The notes under the pieces: generated by a model
Database searches by the model: none
Told to the model about the DNA's origin: nothing
What the model saw: the letters and a program-made list of their open reading frames with translations, nothing else
Shown here: positions 24,472 through 31,032 of the stretch, one piece after another
Numbering within the stretch: the stretch's first letter is position 1
Layout: every line of letters starts with the position of its first letter
Origin: an uncultured Prevotellaceae bacterium
Lineage (GTDB): Bacteria; Bacteroidota; Bacteroidia; Bacteroidales; Muribaculaceae
Direction of reading: 5' to 3'
DNA length: 46,947 bases
Assembly (NCBI GenBank): GCA_937916085.1
Contig: CALGGO010000071.1
Span: forward strand, 1-46,947
Translations under genes and position numbers: made by a program

Positions 24472-25299
24472 TTATTGTCCCATAATCAGTGAGATTAGCT
24501 TGTTGAGGAAGGTGGGGTTTATCCAGAAGAGGTAGATGAAGAGTACCGCTCCTATGACGATGAATACTGTCATGAACGCCTTGGGGGGCTTGCGGCCTGT
24601 AATCATCTCGTAGATGGTGGTGATGGCGGCAGAACCGTCAAGGGGGTAGAGTGGCAGAATGTTGAGGATGGAGAGCGCAAGCGACATGTATGCCATGTAG
24701 CTGATCCAGGGATTGGCGGGGTTGATGAAAGAGAATCCGTTGATGGCGAAGCACACGAGGAAGGTGGCAAGATTGACGAGGATGCCCGAGGTGTGAATGA
24801 TGAGTCGCTGCCATGCCGGCTTGTGGTTGACGAAGGGGCTTCGGCTGCTGTCGGCAGGAGCAGGGGTGGTGGCGTTCTCAAAGGAGGTGTATCCTCCAAA
24901 GGGCAACACGCCTAGAGTCCACACGGTGTCGCGCCAGGAGTGGGTGGCTGGGTCGTAAAAGCTAGTGGCCCTGTCCTTATAGGTGATTGCAGGGAAAAAG
25001 AACACGGCGACCTTCCTCACCACGCACTTGAACGCCCTGCCGGCGGCATAGTGCCCGCATTCATGCAGCAGCACGTTGATGGCTAGGCAAGTGATGAAGA
25101 TGAGCCTTTCCTGGTCTTGGAAGAGAAAGAATATTCCTACAGCCATCAAGATCACTCCCACAGCATTGAACTCCAGTCCGTCTTTGTCGTGGTACTGGCG
25201 ATAACGCCACCACTCGCCGCTGTAGTCTTCCTCCTGATGGTCGTCACTTGATGTGGCGCTGGTGTTTCCTGCGTGATATTGGTCGATGTCGTTATTCAT
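24472..25299 (-). CDS. Site-2 protease family (M50) membrane zinc metalloprotease
   Basis: 275 residues from the ATG at 25299 (an in-frame ATG at 25371 would add 24 basic residues without membrane character, so I prefer the shorter form). Zinc-binding HECGH at 79-83 lies in the first membrane core, and NILPLYPLDG at ~213-222 supplies the third ligand Asp 221; this pair defines the site-2 protease fold. About five or six hydrophobic segments (~44-62, 66-82, 95-105, 166-190, 202-218, 240-262). No PDZ domain. Such proteases cut membrane-bound regulators or serve in signal-peptide removal; the substrate cannot be inferred. The N-terminus (~1-40) is polar and acidic. Confidence 0.82.
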   Translation of the reverse strand: MNNDIDQYHAGNTSATSSDDHQEEDYSGEWWRYRQYHDKDGLEFNAVGVILMAVGIFFLFQDQERLIFITCLAINVLLHECGHYAAGRAFKCVVRKVAVFFFPAITYKDRATSFYDPATHSWRDTVWTLGVLPFGGYTSFENATTPAPADSSRSPFVNHKPAWQRLIIHTSGILVNLATFLVCFAINGFSFINPANPWISYMAYMSLALSILNILPLYPLDGSAAITTIYEMITGRKPPKAFMTVFIVIGAVLFIYLFWINPTFLNKLISLIMGQ

Positions 25300-25374
25300 G
25301 TTTTTTTTGTTCTTTTGTGGTGGGCGAACGCCGTGCTTACGGCGCAATGCAATAACAACGCCCACGCTCATAAA

Positions 25375-25458
25375 CTAGCGAGCTCTGCGAGCGCCACAAC
25401 CAGCGAAGCGGCACAGCTAGCGAGCATCGCGAGCGATAAAACCAGCGAAGCGGCACAA
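25375..25458. repeat. Two tandem 42-bp units between the protease and phosphodiesterase genes
   Basis: Unit 1 (25375-25416) and unit 2 (25417-25458) begin ctagcgagc and end ccagcgaagcggcaca; they differ mainly in the middle (tctgcgagcgcca versus atcgcgagcgata). Unit 2 ends exactly at the stop codon of the phosphodiesterase gene. Confidence 0.8.
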
Positions 25459-26673
25459 CTAAAACTGTGGCGGAGCCACTTTCAGCATATCTTTCACTTC
25501 ATTCAGGTCGCCGTCGTTAGGTGCTGGCGTGATGCCTAGCAGGTGGGCGAGTAGGGGATAGATGCACACGTTGCGGAACACTCCAGGTCTAATGTAGCCC
25601 ACCTTGAAGTCGGGGCCTATGGCGCGAAATCCCACGAGCATATCGCTGTAAGTAGGGTCCCAGCCGTGAGTGCCGCCACCCACCTTATTGTTGTTGCGGA
25701 ACACCCATCCTATGTCGGGCACCACTACCACGTCGCTCATGTTCTTGTTGGTGCCGTAGTGCAGATATTCTGGCAGTTCGCCCTTCTTCCATGCGCGTAT
25801 GTGATCTACGCCTTGCAGGGCGTTGATGATGGAATCGGCACACTCGGGCGTGGTGGTGTAGATAAGAGCTGGGCTGTCGCCGTCGAAATGCTCCACCCAT
25901 TCTTTCTTCACATAGTTGTCGCTGCGCACCACGCGCACATCGCTGAGCCATGTCATGCCATGGTCACCAGTGATGATGAGGTTGATTTTGTCGCCTATCT
26001 CGGGAATCGCTTTAAGGCGAGCCCAGAGTTTCCACAGCAGCTCGTCGAGAGCCTCGGCAACGCGGCGTGTCTTCTTGTTGATGGGACCGTAGCTGTGCCC
26101 CGAGTGGTCGGGCTCCTCAAAGTAGCACATCACCAGGTGCGGACGCTTGTCCTCGGGGAGGTTGAGCAGTTCTATCACCTTATCGACGCGCTCCTCGGGC
26201 TTGAGCAGCGGTTTCTTGCGGTAGTCCTGCCAGTAGTTGGGGTACTCGCCGTTGATTTTCACGTCGCTGCCCACCCAATAGACCGTGGCGGTCTTCACGC
26301 CCTGGTGCTTGGCGGTGAGCCAGATGGGGTCGCCGCCATAGTTCTTGCCTTTACCAGCTTCCTCGCTGCCTATCTTGTATTTCTCTCCCGTGTCTAGCAG
26401 ACGGAAGGTGTTAGCGATAATGCCGTGGTGGTCGGGATATAGTCCCGTGGCGAGGGTGTAGTGGTTGGGGAACGTCTTGGTGGGGAACGAGGGCTGCATC
26501 ACCGCCTTCACGCCCTCTTTGGCGAGGCGGTCGAAGAACGGCATGTCGTAGCACTCGGCGTAGTCCCAGCGCAATCCGTCGCACGAAACAATCACGGTGT
26601 AGGTGTCATTACCCGCTGCCCAGGCAGCACAAGCCAGCACAGCAGCCAGCATCAAGTTAAGAAGTCGTTTCAT
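25459..26673 (-). CDS. Secreted nucleotide pyrophosphatase/phosphodiesterase (alkaline phosphatase superfamily)
   Basis: 404 residues from MKRLLN (an ATG 15 nt upstream is possible but places extra polar residues before the signal peptide). Signal peptide to ~AWA (19). ENPP-type metal and nucleophile residues are all present: Asp 32 (SCDGLRWD), Thr 67 nucleophile (PTKTFPNHYTLATG), Asp 189 and His 193 (EEPDHSGHSYGP), Asp 237 and His 238 (TGDHGM), His 336 (GGTHGWDP). Such enzymes cleave nucleotide or phosphodiester bonds in the periplasm or at the surface with two zinc ions. It ends directly at the 42-bp repeat pair and is followed by the site-2 protease gene, which starts 160 bp later. Confidence 0.88.
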   Translation of the reverse strand: MKRLLNLMLAAVLACAAWAAGNDTYTVIVSCDGLRWDYAECYDMPFFDRLAKEGVKAVMQPSFPTKTFPNHYTLATGLYPDHHGIIANTFRLLDTGEKYKIGSEEAGKGKNYGGDPIWLTAKHQGVKTATVYWVGSDVKINGEYPNYWQDYRKKPLLKPEERVDKVIELLNLPEDKRPHLVMCYFEEPDHSGHSYGPINKKTRRVAEALDELLWKLWARLKAIPEIGDKINLIITGDHGMTWLSDVRVVRSDNYVKKEWVEHFDGDSPALIYTTTPECADSIINALQGVDHIRAWKKGELPEYLHYGTNKNMSDVVVVPDIGWVFRNNNKVGGGTHGWDPTYSDMLVGFRAIGPDFKVGYIRPGVFRNVCIYPLLAHLLGITPAPNDGDLNEVKDMLKVAPPQF

Positions 26674-26716
26674 AGTTTTATTATACATTGTTTTTTTATC
26701 CTGAATTATTGATATC

Positions 26717-26890
26717 TTAATTAAACGAGATTAGGTCAAAGAATTTTTCGAAGAATCGTTTAATTTTCTCAATGACAGAGTTTTTCTTTTTCTCCCTGTC
26801 ACCACCAACAGCAAAGGGGTTCATCGGTGGTAATATCTGGGCAATCTCAGTGCCACTAGTTTCCACTTCGCCATTGACAAAACAAGACTT
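26717..26890 (-). pseudogene. hsdR: Type I restriction enzyme HsdR, C-terminal fragment
   Basis: In the frame one base off from the hsdS fragment the minus strand reads VNGEVETSGTEIAQILPP, MNPFAVGGDREKKKNSVIEK, then IKRFFEKFFDLISFN and a stop at 26717. This is the conserved tail of HsdR (ILPPMSPF..GG.RE.KK..VI..L..FFEKFFGL pattern). All upstream parts of hsdR (nuclease and helicase) are missing. The junction with hsdS sequence is near 26880-26900. Confidence 0.7.
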
Positions 26891-27054
26891 GATGAATCGG
26901 AGTGACCTCCACTTATTAAAGGGTAAAGACCATTTTCAGAATACTGTTTTTGTGTTATTCCCTTTTCTGTTTTAATAACACAAACCTCTTCCAGCTTCTT
27001 GAAAGGCACTCCTTTAGGGCAAAGTTCTTGTATAAGTTTTTCTATCTCACTCAT
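26821..27054 (-). pseudogene. hsdS: Type I specificity subunit HsdS, N-terminal fragment
   Basis: 77-codon ORF. The first ~52 residues (MSEIEKLIQELCPKGVPFKK, LEEVCVIKTEKGITQKQYSE, NGLYPLISGG) are a standard HsdS start, the beginning of target-recognition domain 1. After about residue 55 the frame runs through hsdR-derived DNA and is meaningless. Normal HsdS has about 400 residues. The start overlaps the stop of the ORF6N gene by 4 nt, as in an intact type I operon. Confidence 0.7.
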
Positions 27055-27683
27055 TTTTTTGTTTCTTTATCTGGTTTTACTTTCTTGATGCGCTTAACTG
27101 TATGCTTGATTTTTCCAATAAAGAAATTTAGCTCAAGCGTAGATTCAGTTTCCGATACTTCCAAGTCGGGCATGACAATCTCAGAAACCAGGTCGCCAAA
27201 GCGATGCATTTTTTTGACTTGCTTGTTCTTGTCGGTTTCATTGTGCAAATCAATCAACTCTCTCTTTATTTCCCTTACTGTTGCAAATGTCTCAATAATG
27301 GCAAAGGTGACATCAAGAGCTGTTCTGCTTTTTAGAATGGTGGCAATCATGTACAATCCTCTTTCAGTAAATGCTTTAGGTAAGACTCTGCTCTTTGGAG
27401 AGATTTTTGTGGTCGAAAATTTCGACCGCAAATCTTGCAATTCCTCTGTGTTGAGTACAAACATGTATCCATCAGGAAACTTGGCTGGATTGTTGCGCAC
27501 AGCCTCATTGATGCGCTTAGTTTCTACTCCATAAAGACGAGCTACATCAACATCGAGTAGAACAGGCTGGTCTCTAATCACAACAATGCTGTTACTAACA
27601 TCTGCCATTAATTGTGCGCTAATAGCGTTTGTGATTTCTTTTTTGGGTGCGCTGATTTGTTTTGGGGAGTCTGATTCTCTCAT
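27051..27683 (-). CDS. ORF6N (KilA-N-like) domain protein of a former type I restriction locus
   Basis: 210 residues. ORF6N domain at ~30-125: NSIVVIRDQPVLLDVDVARL, YGVETKRINEAVRNNPAKFP, KAFTERGLYMIATIL, FAIIETFATVREIK. This DNA-binding type domain comes from phage antirepressor-like proteins and is often placed between hsdM and hsdS in Bacteroidetes. Basic tail (KIKHTVKRIKKVKPDKETKK). It is the only complete reading frame in the locus and still has 4-nt overlaps with the hsdM remnant upstream and the hsdS fragment downstream. Its role in type I systems is not known to me. Confidence 0.8.
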   Translation of the reverse strand: MRESDSPKQISAPKKEITNAISAQLMADVSNSIVVIRDQPVLLDVDVARLYGVETKRINEAVRNNPAKFPDGYMFVLNTEELQDLRSKFSTTKISPKSRVLPKAFTERGLYMIATILKSRTALDVTFAIIETFATVREIKRELIDLHNETDKNKQVKKMHRFGDLVSEIVMPDLEVSETESTLELNFFIGKIKHTVKRIKKVKPDKETKK

Positions 27684-27867
27684 TTCAATATGTTTATTAT
27701 TTCGTCAATAGCTGTTCTTAGTTCATTATCTCTTGCCACTACTATACATTATGTATCTCAGCGTTTAGCTTGTCTATGTCGATTGCTTCTTGTGTGTCTT
27801 CTTTCTCCACATAGCTGCTCACACTCGGGTTGTAGTCTTTCTCTGCACGTTCTTGTTCTTTTGACAT
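27680..27867 (-). pseudogene. hsdM: Type I methyltransferase HsdM, ends only
   Basis: From ATG at 27867 the frame reads MSKEQERAE, the usual first residues of HsdM, then jumps to DYNPSVSSYVEKEDTQEAID and IDKLNAEI, which is the HsdM C-terminus. A stop follows (27745 region), but after a 2-nt shift the tail continues VVARDNELRTAIDEIINILK and ends at 27680 with the normal 4-nt overlap to the ORF6N start. So about 450 codons are deleted internally and a frameshift was added later. The promoter upstream is intact. Confidence 0.7.
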
Positions 27868-27898
27868 GTTAGTTAAGTGGTATATTAATTGCGGATTG

Positions 27899-27930
27899 CA
27901 AAATTACAAATAACTTGCCTAATTGGCAAA
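27899..27930 (-). promoter_or_regulatory. Intact promoter of the decayed hsdM gene
   Basis: Minus strand: TTTG at 27930-27927, 20 nt, TAATTTTG at 27906-27899. Full consensus, leading into the hsdM start at 27867. Confidence 0.7.
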
Positions 27931-28020
27931 CTTTTTTTGCAATATAAGAAACGGCTAAAAATGTGTCAGCTTGAAGTGTCAGCTTGAAGGAAAAGGTGAT
28001 TAGCTTTGAAAACAATGCGC

Positions 28021-28093
28021 AAAAAAAATTATGCAGATGTTTCTCAACAGCCGCATAAAGTAAACCTTAAAAATCTAATCCTATGAAAAAACT
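28021..28093 (-). ncRNA. Candidate small RNA (about 72 nt)
   Basis: A promoter at 28099-28130 is followed after about 35 nt by a hairpin (TTATGC, TGTT, gaga, AACA, GCATAA at 28058-28029) and eight T (28028-28021). No ORF fits in between and no gene directly follows: the hsdM remnant has its own promoter. The unit looks like a self-contained short transcript. Expression and function are unknown. Confidence 0.4.
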
Positions 28094-28098
28094 TGATG

Positions 28099-28130
28099 CA
28101 AAGATATGGAGTTGTAACATACTTTGCAAG
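28099..28130 (-). promoter_or_regulatory. Promoter of the candidate small RNA
   Basis: Minus strand: CTTG at 28130-28127, 20 nt, TATCTTTG at 28106-28099. The two elements also form an inverted repeat (GCAAAG-ATAT type), which could be an operator. Confidence 0.5.
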
Positions 28131-28217
28131 AGTTGTTAATAACTTGATTGATGATTTTAACTTTTTTTAGTGACGATATGTAAGCTAGTCACCATTTTGG
28201 GTAGGCGTCGATATAAA

Positions 28218-28249
28218 TTTGCTTATATGGAGATTTTTTATTACCTTTG
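28218..28249 (+). promoter_or_regulatory. Promoter of rnz
   Basis: TTTG at 28218-28221 and TACCTTTG at 28242-28249 with a 20-nt gap; leader about 72 nt. Confidence 0.75.
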
Positions 28250-28327
28250 AAACCTGAAACAACAGAATCCAATTTTTTTATGGCATAAAAAATAGAATTT
28301 TAGGGTTTAGGGAGAAAATTTGCAGTT

Positions 28328-29251
28328 ATGGACATATTAGAGTTGAATATATTGGGCTGCGGTTCGGCGAAGTCAACGTTGCAGCATCTGCCCACGTGCC
28401 AGGTGCTTAACGTGCGTGGGCACCTGTTTATGATTGACTGCGGCGAGGGCGCTCAACTTGAGATGCAACGCCATCACCTTAAGTTCTCGAGGCTTAAGAA
28501 TATCTTCATCAGTCACTTGCATGGCGACCATTGCTTTGGGTTGCTGGGGCTGCTCTCAACGATGGCGCTCCAGAACATAGGCGGCACGATCACGGTACAC
28601 ATCTTTAAAGAGGGAGCAGACCTTTTTGGGCGGATGCTCGACTTCTTCTGCCGTGACCGCTCTTTTGACTTGCAGTTCAATATCATTGACACGCACAAGG
28701 CGGTAATCTATGAGGACAATGCCATCACAGTCAGCACGTTCCCGCTCACGCACCGTGTACCGTGTGTGGGATTCCTGTTCCGTGAGAAGCCTAAATTGCG
28801 CCACATCGACTCGTGGGCGTGCCAGCAGCACCAGGTGCCGCCACATGCCATGAACAGCCTGCGCCAGGGCATGGATTATGTGACCCCCAGTGGTGTGGTG
28901 ATTCCCAACTCTGAACTCACGACCGATGCCGATCCTTCCATTTCCTACGCCTTTTGCAGCGACACCAAATATTCCAAGCGCGTGATAAACGCCGTGAATG
29001 GTGTGGACTGGATTTACCATGAGGCGACCTACGATGACGCTAACATGAAGAACGCCGCTAAGCGCTACCACAGCACCGCCCGTCAGGCTGGCATGGTGGC
29101 GCGCGAGGCGGGTGTCAAGAAACTCATCTTGGGGCATTACAGCAGCCGCTACGAGGACATCAGCCTGCTTGAGCGAGAAGCCCAAGCCGAGTTCCCCGAC
29201 ACTATCGCCGCCACCGAGGGAATGAAGTTTATTCTCAGCAAGCTGAGGTAG
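28328..29251 (+). CDS. rnz: Ribonuclease Z
   Basis: 307 residues, the usual length of the short-form RNase Z. Metallo-beta-lactamase fold with the zinc motif HLHGDH at 63-68, THRVPCVGF (~145), FCSDTKYS with the metal-bridging Asp (~218) and ILGHYSSRY near 270. It cuts the 3' trailer of pre-tRNAs; where CCA is encoded, as in the tRNA-Ser of this window, a related role in trimming or RNA decay is likely. It has its own promoter and is monocistronic. Confidence 0.95.
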   Translation: MDILELNILGCGSAKSTLQHLPTCQVLNVRGHLFMIDCGEGAQLEMQRHHLKFSRLKNIFISHLHGDHCFGLLGLLSTMALQNIGGTITVHIFKEGADLFGRMLDFFCRDRSFDLQFNIIDTHKAVIYEDNAITVSTFPLTHRVPCVGFLFREKPKLRHIDSWACQQHQVPPHAMNSLRQGMDYVTPSGVVIPNSELTTDADPSISYAFCSDTKYSKRVINAVNGVDWIYHEATYDDANMKNAAKRYHSTARQAGMVAREAGVKKLILGHYSSRYEDISLLEREAQAEFPDTIAATEGMKFILSKLR

Positions 29252-29319
29252 TGTTGTCTCAGAACATCTAGATTGTCTAGAAGGTCTTGAAATTCTAGAT
29301 AATTTGGCAAACAACAACC

Positions 29320-29348
29320 AAAAAGGAGCCCCATCTCGTGAGGCTCCT
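29320..29348 (-). terminator. Terminator of the Ser/Thr/Asn-rich protein gene
   Basis: Minus strand: AGGAGCC (29348-29342), 11-nt loop, GGCTCCT followed by a T run (29324-29320). It lies 50 bp past the stop at 29397 and may also receive rnz transcripts. Confidence 0.6.
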
Positions 29349-29396
29349 GTCGTTAGATAAGACTGATTGTATTGATAGTCGTCACTTGCCGGCTTC

Positions 29397-30653
29397 TTAT
29401 ACGCCGAAGGCAAGTACGGTGTAGCTGTAGTCGTAAGTGCGCTCGAAGCCGAGGTTTACGAAGCCTATTCCGTCGCCGCCATACCATGAGTACATCGAGT
29501 TGGTGTAGCTCACGGGGCTGCCATAGATTGAGCAGAGCTCGTTGTAGAGGCTGAAGAATCGGCTGGTGTCGTAGTCGTCGCTGGTGTAAACAAACTCCAC
29601 ATAGTCGAGGTTGTTGTTGCCATCAAACTGCATCATCACGTCATCCCATCCATAGTCAAGCAGTTCCACGTCGGTCAAGTAAACGATGTTGTCCATGTAT
29701 CCGTCGATGTAGTAGCCGTTGTAGTAGAGGTAGTTCAAAGCGTTGCTCATTGAAGTTCCCCATCTCAGTCCGAGCACTCCACCGATGGTGGGATAGCTGG
29801 AGTAGGTGATGTTTACAGTAACGATAGGACGATATACCCACATTTCAGCAGGACGCCAGGGGCGTACCGAGGGACGGATGGGCTTGCTCCAACTCCAGCT
29901 GTTGTGACGGTAGCTGTTGTAGAAGCGGTCGCCATCGTAGCGAGGTTTCCAGCTGCTGTTGTAGCGGTAGGTCGAGTAGTCGATATTGTGACCGCCACCA
30001 GTTACTACGCTGCCCTTTACCTTGGGACGGTTGTCGGGACGGCTGCTGGGAACAGTGGTGTGTCCTGAGTTGGTGCGGTTGCTGCTGTCAGTGCTGGGAC
30101 GCATGTTGCCGTTGCCAGTGTTGCCGTTGTTCTTGTTCTTGTCGCCAGTGTTAGGACGAACGTTGCCGTTGCTTTTATTCTTGTTGTCACCAGTGGTGGT
30201 GATAACCGAAGTACCGATGCCCGTTGCCGAGCGGTTGCCGGTGTTGGCGTTGATCACTGTGGTGCTTCCAGTGCCGTGGTTGCCGCCAGTGTTGGGGCGA
30301 ACGGAGGTGCTGGTTGAGCCACTAGTGCTGCGAGAGCTGCTGCCGCTGTTTCCAGTGGATGGACGCACGGTAGTCGAGCTGCTGCCAGTTGTCGAGCGAG
30401 TTCCAGTAGTGGTGGTGCTCCTGTTAACCTGTGGAGTCACGCTGGTTGCCGTTGAACGGCTCGACACATTATTGTTGTTAGTCACTGTTGCGGCATTATT
30501 CTTAGGTGCAGAGGCAACACTGCGGTTGCCTGTTGCTGCCGCGTTGTTAGTTGCTGCTGGACGGCGGCCTTGTGCCATTGCTCCAGTCGATGTCATGGCG
30601 AGCCCGCATACGAGCATCAAGCCAATCATTGTGTTGTAAACTGTCCTTTTCAT
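29397..30653 (-). CDS. Secreted Ser/Thr/Asn-rich low-complexity protein
   Basis: 418 residues from MKRTVYN (the ATG three codons upstream is less likely). Signal peptide ending GAMAQ (~28). Residues ~29-215 are a low-complexity linker of Ser, Thr, Asn, Gly and Arg with recurring VRPNTG and MRPSTD motifs; residues ~215-280 are Tyr/Trp/Arg-rich (YRYNSSWKPRYDGDRFYNSY). The C-terminal ~290-418 is a compact domain (GGVLGLRWGTSMSNALNYLY, ELLDYGWDDVMMQFDGNNNLDYVEFVY) resembling small periplasmic domains that compare or store a shape, but I do not recognise it. The linker would be rich in sites for the Bacteroidetes O-glycosylation motif D-S/T-x. No promoter is seen closer than the one at 30925-30956, with a terminator in between. 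Confidence 0.7.
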   Translation of the reverse strand: MKRTVYNTMIGLMLVCGLAMTSTGAMAQGRRPAATNNAAATGNRSVASAPKNNAATVTNNNNVSSRSTATSVTPQVNRSTTTTGTRSTTGSSSTTVRPSTGNSGSSSRSTSGSTSTSVRPNTGGNHGTGSTTVINANTGNRSATGIGTSVITTTGDNKNKSNGNVRPNTGDKNKNNGNTGNGNMRPSTDSSNRTNSGHTTVPSSRPDNRPKVKGSVVTGGGHNIDYSTYRYNSSWKPRYDGDRFYNSYRHNSWSWSKPIRPSVRPWRPAEMWVYRPIVTVNITYSSYPTIGGVLGLRWGTSMSNALNYLYYNGYYIDGYMDNIVYLTDVELLDYGWDDVMMQFDGNNNLDYVEFVYTSDDYDTSRFFSLYNELCSIYGSPVSYTNSMYSWYGGDGIGFVNLGFERTYDYSYTVLAFGV

Positions 30654-30814
30654 AATGCTCAAATTTTAGAAAGTGAATAATTCGTGTTTCTTTGTCTCTT
30701 TGACCTTCCACAAAAAGATTGGTTTAACTGCAAAAGTGCCAACTGTGGGGCGTTTGCAGCCGTTTGGATGAAATTTATAGATAAACGCCCCTTAAAAATC
30801 TACCAAAAAAGTAC

Positions 30815-30919
30815 AAAAAAAGGGATAGTCTCACGACTGTCCCGTTCCTTAAATACACAATTATCTATAAAACAACTATTTTTTGAGAATAAAGAGGGTC
30901 ACCCCTCAATTAGATTTCA
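30815..30919 (-). ncRNA. Candidate small RNA or attenuated leader (about 105 nt)
   Basis: From the predicted start near 30919 the RNA has a first small hairpin (GAGGG, gtga, CCCTC at about 30906-30893) and ends in a 9-bp hairpin, GGGACAGTC, gtga, GACTATCCC (30843-30822), followed by seven T (30821-30815). Both loops are GTGA tetraloops of the stable GNRA class. It lies between the terminase gene and the Ser/Thr-rich gene; it could be a free small RNA or the leader of the latter, controlled at the terminator. Confidence 0.45.
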
Positions 30920-30924
30920 TGGTG

Positions 30925-30956
30925 CAAATATATAACACATTTTTTAAAATTCCAAA
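30925..30956 (-). promoter_or_regulatory. Promoter of the candidate small RNA / leader
   Basis: Minus strand: TTTG at 30956-30953, 20 nt, TATATTTG at 30932-30925: full consensus with ideal spacing and no ORF directly behind it. Confidence 0.65.
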
Positions 30957-31032
30957 TTTTTTCTTGAAAAATATTGTTTTTTCTTCAAAAAAAGCGAGAA
31001 ATCAATGTTTTTTCTTGGAAATGACTTGCATT

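Larger units (their letters stand above)
27868..28327. other. Gene-free region with three promoters and one terminator
   Basis: No ORF of interest. It holds the promoter of the hsdM remnant (minus), a second minus-strand promoter with its own terminator (candidate small RNA, 28021-28093), a direct repeat of the 13-bp word gtgtcagcttgaa at about 27965-27990, and the rnz promoter (plus). Confidence 0.6.
30663..31032. other. Gene-free region with a promoter-hairpin-terminator unit
   Basis: AT-rich, with no ORF of interest. It contains the terminase gene's downstream flank, a full-consensus minus promoter (30925-30956) and a strong minus terminator (30815-30843). Confidence 0.6.
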
